A DNA stretch of 64,000 bases, taken from Geminicoccus roseus DSM 18922. GTDB lineage: Bacteria > Pseudomonadota > Alphaproteobacteria > Geminicoccales > Geminicoccaceae. Under the pieces are notes generated by a model, which saw only the letters and a program-made list of their open reading frames with translations, did no database searches and was not told the origin of the DNA. The stretch is from NCBI RefSeq assembly GCF_000427665.1, contig NZ_KE386572.1, positions 3,062,196-3,126,195 on the forward strand, in the 5' to 3' direction. The translations under genes and the position numbers were made by a program. Shown here one piece after another: positions 60,543-64,000 of the stretch. Numbering within the stretch: the stretch's first letter is position 1; each line of letters opens with the position of its first letter.

Positions 60543-62735
60543 TCAACTGCTGCCGGAACCACTCAGGCTGGTCCGGCCACCAATCTCGCCGAGATTCTTC
60601 AGCGTCACGCGGAAAAGCAGCGTCGTCGCTGGCCCGGCGTCGCGGTCCTCCGTGTAGTCCCGTTCGAGCCCGGCGACCAGTACGAGGCAGGGATGGTTGT
60701 AGACCATGCCGAACGCGTACGTCACCGGCTCGTCGGCGACCAGGTCCTGGCGGACACCGGCGGTGATCGACAGGCTGTCGGTGACTCCGGCGCGGACCGT
60801 GGCGGTCAGTTCCTTGCGCTCCTGGACGTCGTCCAGGTCCGGGTCGTCGGCGAGGCTCAGATAGCCCAGCCCGAAGCCGAAGCGCTGCCAGCCGAACGAG
60901 GCGAGCAGGTCGTTCTTGGTGATCTCCTCCAGCTCATCGTCGATCCGGAAGCGGTAGGACAGGTCCAGCCATTGCGCCGGGTGCATCTCGATCCGGCCGA
61001 CATAGTCGGAGAAATTGCTGTCCAGGCCGCTGCCCGGCTGGAAGGTGTCGTCGTCCTTCAGCCGCCAGGACTGGCCGACCATGCCGGAGATCCGGAACGT
61101 GTCCGGCGAGAACGAGCCGAACCGGACCCCGTAGGCGCCGCGGGGACCGCCCTCGACCCGGTCCAGCCCCGGGAAGCGGTTGGCCTGGAAGATGTTGGTG
61201 TCGTCGAAGTCGAGCGACTGGCTGTCCTCGTTGGGGATATCGTCGGGATTGCCGCCATAGGGCGACAGATGCCCCACCAGCACCGGCTCGATCAGGTGCT
61301 GCCAGCCGCCCTCGGTCATCTTGACCAGGGGCAGGCTCCACTCGGCCGACGCCAGCGGGTAGAGGCGGCCGGTGGCGTTGCTGCCGCCGTCGGGCCCGAA
61401 CGTCTCGGGATCGCCGTCGGTCTGGTAGCCGTCGGCCCGCATCGACAGGGAGAAGCGCAGCACGTCGCCGTAGCGGCCGACCATCGGCCGGCTCCAGCCG
61501 ACCGTGCTGGACAGGCGCCGCGTGTCCAGGCCGTCGCTGCGGGTCAGCGCCAGCATCGAGGCATCGACGTTGTAGAAGCCGCCGAACGAGCTGTTGGTCG
61601 GCGTGCGCCAGCGGACCGAGCCGCGCGGCAGGACGAACGGGGTTTCGCCGGGGTCGTCGGATTGCCGCAGGCCCTGGAAGTAGAAGGCGTCGAGGACGCC
61701 GTAATTGGTGCCCCAGGCCCGGTCGACCCAGGGGCGGTTCACCAGCAGGTTCTCGTCGTCGATATCGTAGCGGCGCAGATAGGTATCGTCGGAAGAAAGG
61801 AAGGCGTCGAAGCCGCCGCCATAGCCCTGGTCGAACACATAGCGGCCAGTTCCCTTGAAATGCCCGCGGAAGTCCTTCTCCGTCTTGGTGCCGTTGCTGC
61901 CGGCATAGCGATCCGCGTAGGTGGCGCTGCCCTGGAGCTCGGTCGGGCCGAACCGGTCGGCGCGCCGGTACTCGCCGAACAGGGCCACGCCCTGCTCGGC
62001 AGTGAACAGCGGCGCCAGGGTGACGTCCTCGTTGGGCGAGAGCACGTAGTAGTACGGGACCTGGATGAATGCGCCCAGCGCCGTGCGCGAACCGAACTTC
62101 GGGCGCAGGAAGCCGGACTTTCGCTTCACCGACGGATCGGGGTGACTGAACTTCGGCATGTACATGACCGGGATGCCGAACAGGTCGAAGGTCGCATCCT
62201 CGTAGACCACCTCCTTGGCGGTCTGATCATGGGTCACCTTGCGGCTCTTGATCTGCCAGAGCGGCGAGCTTTCCGGGTCCTCGCACAAGGGGCAGGGGCT
62301 GTAGACGGCGCGGTCGAGGACGGTCTGGTTGCCGCTCGAGCGCAGGGCGCGGCGCGCCGCCAGGCGGCTGTCGTCGGCGAGCAGCACGCCGACATCCTCG
62401 ATGAAACCGGCGCGCAGGCTGTCGGAGAGCTCGACCTTGTCGCCGAACAGGGTCTCGCCGTCCTCGCCGACGATGACGACGTTGCCCTCCGCGATGACGA
62501 TGTTGGTGTCGCGGTTCCAGGTGATCTTCTGGGCCAGCAGGGTGCGGCCCTCGCGGGTCAGCTCGACGTCCCCCTCGGCGATGATGAGGTTCTCCCGCTG
62601 CTGGTAGTCCAGCCGGTCGGCGGTCAGCAGGACCTCGGGCTCCGGCTCCCCTTCCTGGGCCAGGGCGGGCATGGCGAGCGGGCAGAGAATGGTCGCGGCG
62701 AGCACCATTCGCCGAAGACAACGGGCAAGACTCAT
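60543..62735 (-). CDS. lptD: LPS assembly protein LptD
   Basis: A 730-residue outer-membrane protein: signal peptide (ending MPALAQE, about residue 27), LptA/OstA-like jelly-roll domain (LTADRLDYQQRENLIIAEGD), then the large beta-barrel with the conserved YYYVLSPNEDVTLAP. There are cysteines in CPLCED and in NHPCLVLV near the end, where E. coli has its disulfide partners, though one of the E. coli pair is missing. It inserts LPS into the outer leaflet with LptE. It ends 36 bp before surA and starts 7 bp after lptG. Confidence 0.94.
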   Translation of the reverse strand: MSLARCLRRMVLAATILCPLAMPALAQEGEPEPEVLLTADRLDYQQRENLIIAEGDVELTREGRTLLAQKITWNRDTNIVIAEGNVVIVGEDGETLFGDKVELSDSLRAGFIEDVGVLLADDSRLAARRALRSSGNQTVLDRAVYSPCPLCEDPESSPLWQIKSRKVTHDQTAKEVVYEDATFDLFGIPVMYMPKFSHPDPSVKRKSGFLRPKFGSRTALGAFIQVPYYYVLSPNEDVTLAPLFTAEQGVALFGEYRRADRFGPTELQGSATYADRYAGSNGTKTEKDFRGHFKGTGRYVFDQGYGGGFDAFLSSDDTYLRRYDIDDENLLVNRPWVDRAWGTNYGVLDAFYFQGLRQSDDPGETPFVLPRGSVRWRTPTNSSFGGFYNVDASMLALTRSDGLDTRRLSSTVGWSRPMVGRYGDVLRFSLSMRADGYQTDGDPETFGPDGGSNATGRLYPLASAEWSLPLVKMTEGGWQHLIEPVLVGHLSPYGGNPDDIPNEDSQSLDFDDTNIFQANRFPGLDRVEGGPRGAYGVRFGSFSPDTFRISGMVGQSWRLKDDDTFQPGSGLDSNFSDYVGRIEMHPAQWLDLSYRFRIDDELEEITKNDLLASFGWQRFGFGLGYLSLADDPDLDDVQERKELTATVRAGVTDSLSITAGVRQDLVADEPVTYAFGMVYNHPCLVLVAGLERDYTEDRDAGPATTLLFRVTLKNLGEIGGRTSLSGSGSS

Positions 62736-62742
62736 TCGACGC

Positions 62743-63897
62743 TCAACCGTCCTCGGTGTGGAACAGGAGGGCAAGTCCCAGGAGGATCGCCACGACCGCC
62801 GGTGTCCAAGCGGCCAATTCCGCTGGTAGCCGACCGGACAGCCCCACCGCCAGCACGACATTGGCGAACACGAAGAAAACGAAGCCGGACGCGATGCCCA
62901 TCCCGACGAACACCAGCGTGCCGCCGCGCCGGCCGAAGCGCAGCGAGAACACCGTGCCGATCAGCAGCATCGCCGCGAACATCAGCGGCGTGGCCAGGAG
63001 GTTCTGGTAGTGGACGACATGGCCACGGGTCGGCAGGCCGATCGAGCGCAGCGTGGCGATGTAGTCCGGCAGGGCCCAGAACGAGATGGTCTCGGGCAGA
63101 GCCAGGCCGCGATGGATTCGCTCAGGTGACAGGTTTGTCGGGATCCGCAGGACCTCATCCCGCCTCATCTGGCCCGACGGCTCGGCGGTGGCGGCATCCC
63201 TCAGGAGCCAGTAGCCCTTGGTCAGCTCGGCGCCCGGGGCGTCGATGCGGCCGGCATAGCCCCCGTTGGCGTCCAGCAGAAAGATCGTCACCTCGGAAAG
63301 GCCCATGGCCTGCTCGTCGGCGACCCCGCGCGCATGCACCACGATCGGAAGGTCGTTCCAGTTCTGGCGCAGCCACAGGCCGCCGCTGGCGACGTCCATC
63401 CGGTCGAGATCCCCGTCCTCCAGCATGTCGACCCGGGCCTCGTAGCGTGCGTACAGCGCGGCATTGACCGGGTTCAGCACGGTGACGGCGACGGTGCCCA
63501 GCACCAGGGCGATGCCCCAGACCGGCAGCAGGAGCTGCCAGATCGAGATGCCCGCCGCGCGCGCCGCCACCAGCTCGTTCGAGCGCGACAGCCGCCGGAA
63601 GGTCAGCATCGCCGCGAACAGCATGGTGAAGGGCAGAAGCTGCAGGGCCGTGGACGGCGCGTGCAGGAGCGCGAGCTCCACGACATCGCCCAGACCGCCG
63701 CTCTCCCGGGTGCCGGAGCGCCGCAGCTGCTCGATCGCATCGAACATCACGACCAGGAGAACCAGGCCGAGCGTGACCGCCAGGACCGACTGGATCAGGG
63801 CGCGGGCCTGGTAGCGCGCAAAGGTCCAGGAGAAGCCCCAGCGACGGCGGTCCCGCTGGCCCGCCCTGGGGCTGCCCGCAAACTCAAGCTCCCGCAC
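62743..63897 (-). CDS. lptG: LPS export ABC transporter permease LptG
   Basis: A 384-residue inner-membrane protein of the LptF/LptG family. The first three helices include TFRRLSRSNELVAARAAGIS, the coupling-helix region that contacts LptB, then a periplasmic beta-jelly-roll, then three more helices at the C-terminus. The GTG at 63897 has GGGAG upstream and overlaps the end of the preceding gene by 14 bp. The first 20 residues are charged and longer than usual. Confidence 0.93.
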   Translation of the reverse strand: MRELEFAGSPRAGQRDRRRWGFSWTFARYQARALIQSVLAVTLGLVLLVVMFDAIEQLRRSGTRESGGLGDVVELALLHAPSTALQLLPFTMLFAAMLTFRRLSRSNELVAARAAGISIWQLLLPVWGIALVLGTVAVTVLNPVNAALYARYEARVDMLEDGDLDRMDVASGGLWLRQNWNDLPIVVHARGVADEQAMGLSEVTIFLLDANGGYAGRIDAPGAELTKGYWLLRDAATAEPSGQMRRDEVLRIPTNLSPERIHRGLALPETISFWALPDYIATLRSIGLPTRGHVVHYQNLLATPLMFAAMLLIGTVFSLRFGRRGGTLVFVGMGIASGFVFFVFANVVLAVGLSGRLPAELAAWTPAVVAILLGLALLFHTEDG

Positions 63898-64000
63898 GTG
63901 CCACTCCCTGAGGTCCGCCAGGCAGGCTAGGCCTGCGACTGCGGCGCCGGCCGATCTGGCCGGTCAGCACCAGGATGGCAAGGACGGCGGGCACGATCTG
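63884..64000 (-). CDS. lptF: 3' end of the gene upstream of lptG, probably lptF
   Basis: A frame open from the window edge encodes 38 residues: a hydrophobic helix (QIVPAVLAILVLTGQIG) and a basic tail (RRRSRR, then GGPQGVARAGA), with the stop at 63884-63886 inside lptG. A final membrane helix with a basic end just upstream of lptG is what the C-terminus of LptF looks like. Called mainly from position. Confidence 0.65.
   Translation of the reverse strand, partial: QIVPAVLAILVLTGQIGRRRSRRPSLPGGPQGVARAGA

Noticed and set aside
59982-63467. A plus-strand open frame of more than 1100 codons opposite surA, lptD and lptG
   Set aside because: It mirrors the codon pattern of the real minus-strand genes, is rich in His, Gln, Asp and Arg as such shadows are, and has no recognisable domain.

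Overview
This window is GC-rich bacterial chromosome, almost entirely housekeeping genes in the style of an alphaproteobacterium. The evidence for that lineage is gene order: yajC-secD-secF-Mth938-domain gene; murA-DUF2948-hisD-UPF0262; infA-maf-RNase E/G-yacG; and lptF-lptG-lptD-surA-rsmA. Domain families common in that class point the same way (DUF2948, UPF0262, PhaR, HisKA_2 kinases). I cannot place it below class from sequence alone; Rhodospirillales or Geminicoccales would fit. I see no insertion sequences, phage genes, integrases or CRISPR arrays. GTG and TTG starts are very common.

Layout. 1-5.3 kb: the 3' end of soxR, an HD phosphohydrolase, a DUF815 ATPase, then the Sec accessory operon yajC-secD-secF with an Mth938-domain gene. 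5.3-9.8 kb: a class V aminotransferase, Fe superoxide dismutase, a squalene/phytoene synthase family protein, creA and an argE-type deacetylase. 9.9-13.2 kb: minCDE and trmFO on the minus strand. 13.5-17.8 kb: cupin plus LysR, a periplasmic PEBP, a methyltransferase, acylphosphatase, and an RRM protein with a long RGG/FGG tail closed by a strong terminator. 18.3-25.9 kb: oligopeptidase B (ptrB) followed by a complete dipeptide ABC importer dppABCDF. 26-31.7 kb: a Sel1-repeat protein, a THI5/NMT1-type ABC importer co-transcribed with a VOC-domain gene, and an AraC regulator. 32.1-36.3 kb: a NIPSNAP protein, a secreted esterase, a cobalamin riboswitch controlling hupE, and a covalent-flavin oxidase.

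36.4-45.7 kb: ppx/gppA, tRNA-Thr(GGT), a small basic protein, then the dense run dcd-murA-DUF2948-hisD-UPF0262-LMW phosphatase-infA-maf-rng-yacG, mostly with 1-4 bp overlaps. 45.8-50.6 kb: a GAF/HisKA_2 histidine kinase, two uncharacterised genes (one exported, one probable winged-helix), a thioesterase, an M17 aminopeptidase and phaR. 50.7-56.8 kb: the ribosomal operon rpsF-rpsR-rplI divergent from the fatty-acid operon fabD-fabG-acpP-fabF-mltG. 56.8-64 kb: an SDR, gmk, and the envelope biogenesis cluster rsmA, surA, lptD, lptG and the 3' end of lptF.

Functionally the window covers protein export, division-site placement, fatty-acid, murein and LPS-transport functions, RNA maturation and nutrient import. 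The parts that stand out are the B12-riboswitch/hupE unit, the RRM-RGG protein, the ptrB-dpp pairing, the VOC gene joined to a THI5-like importer, and the inverted repeats and terminator just upstream of phaR. I found no clearly new multi-gene system; the findings list what is least explained.
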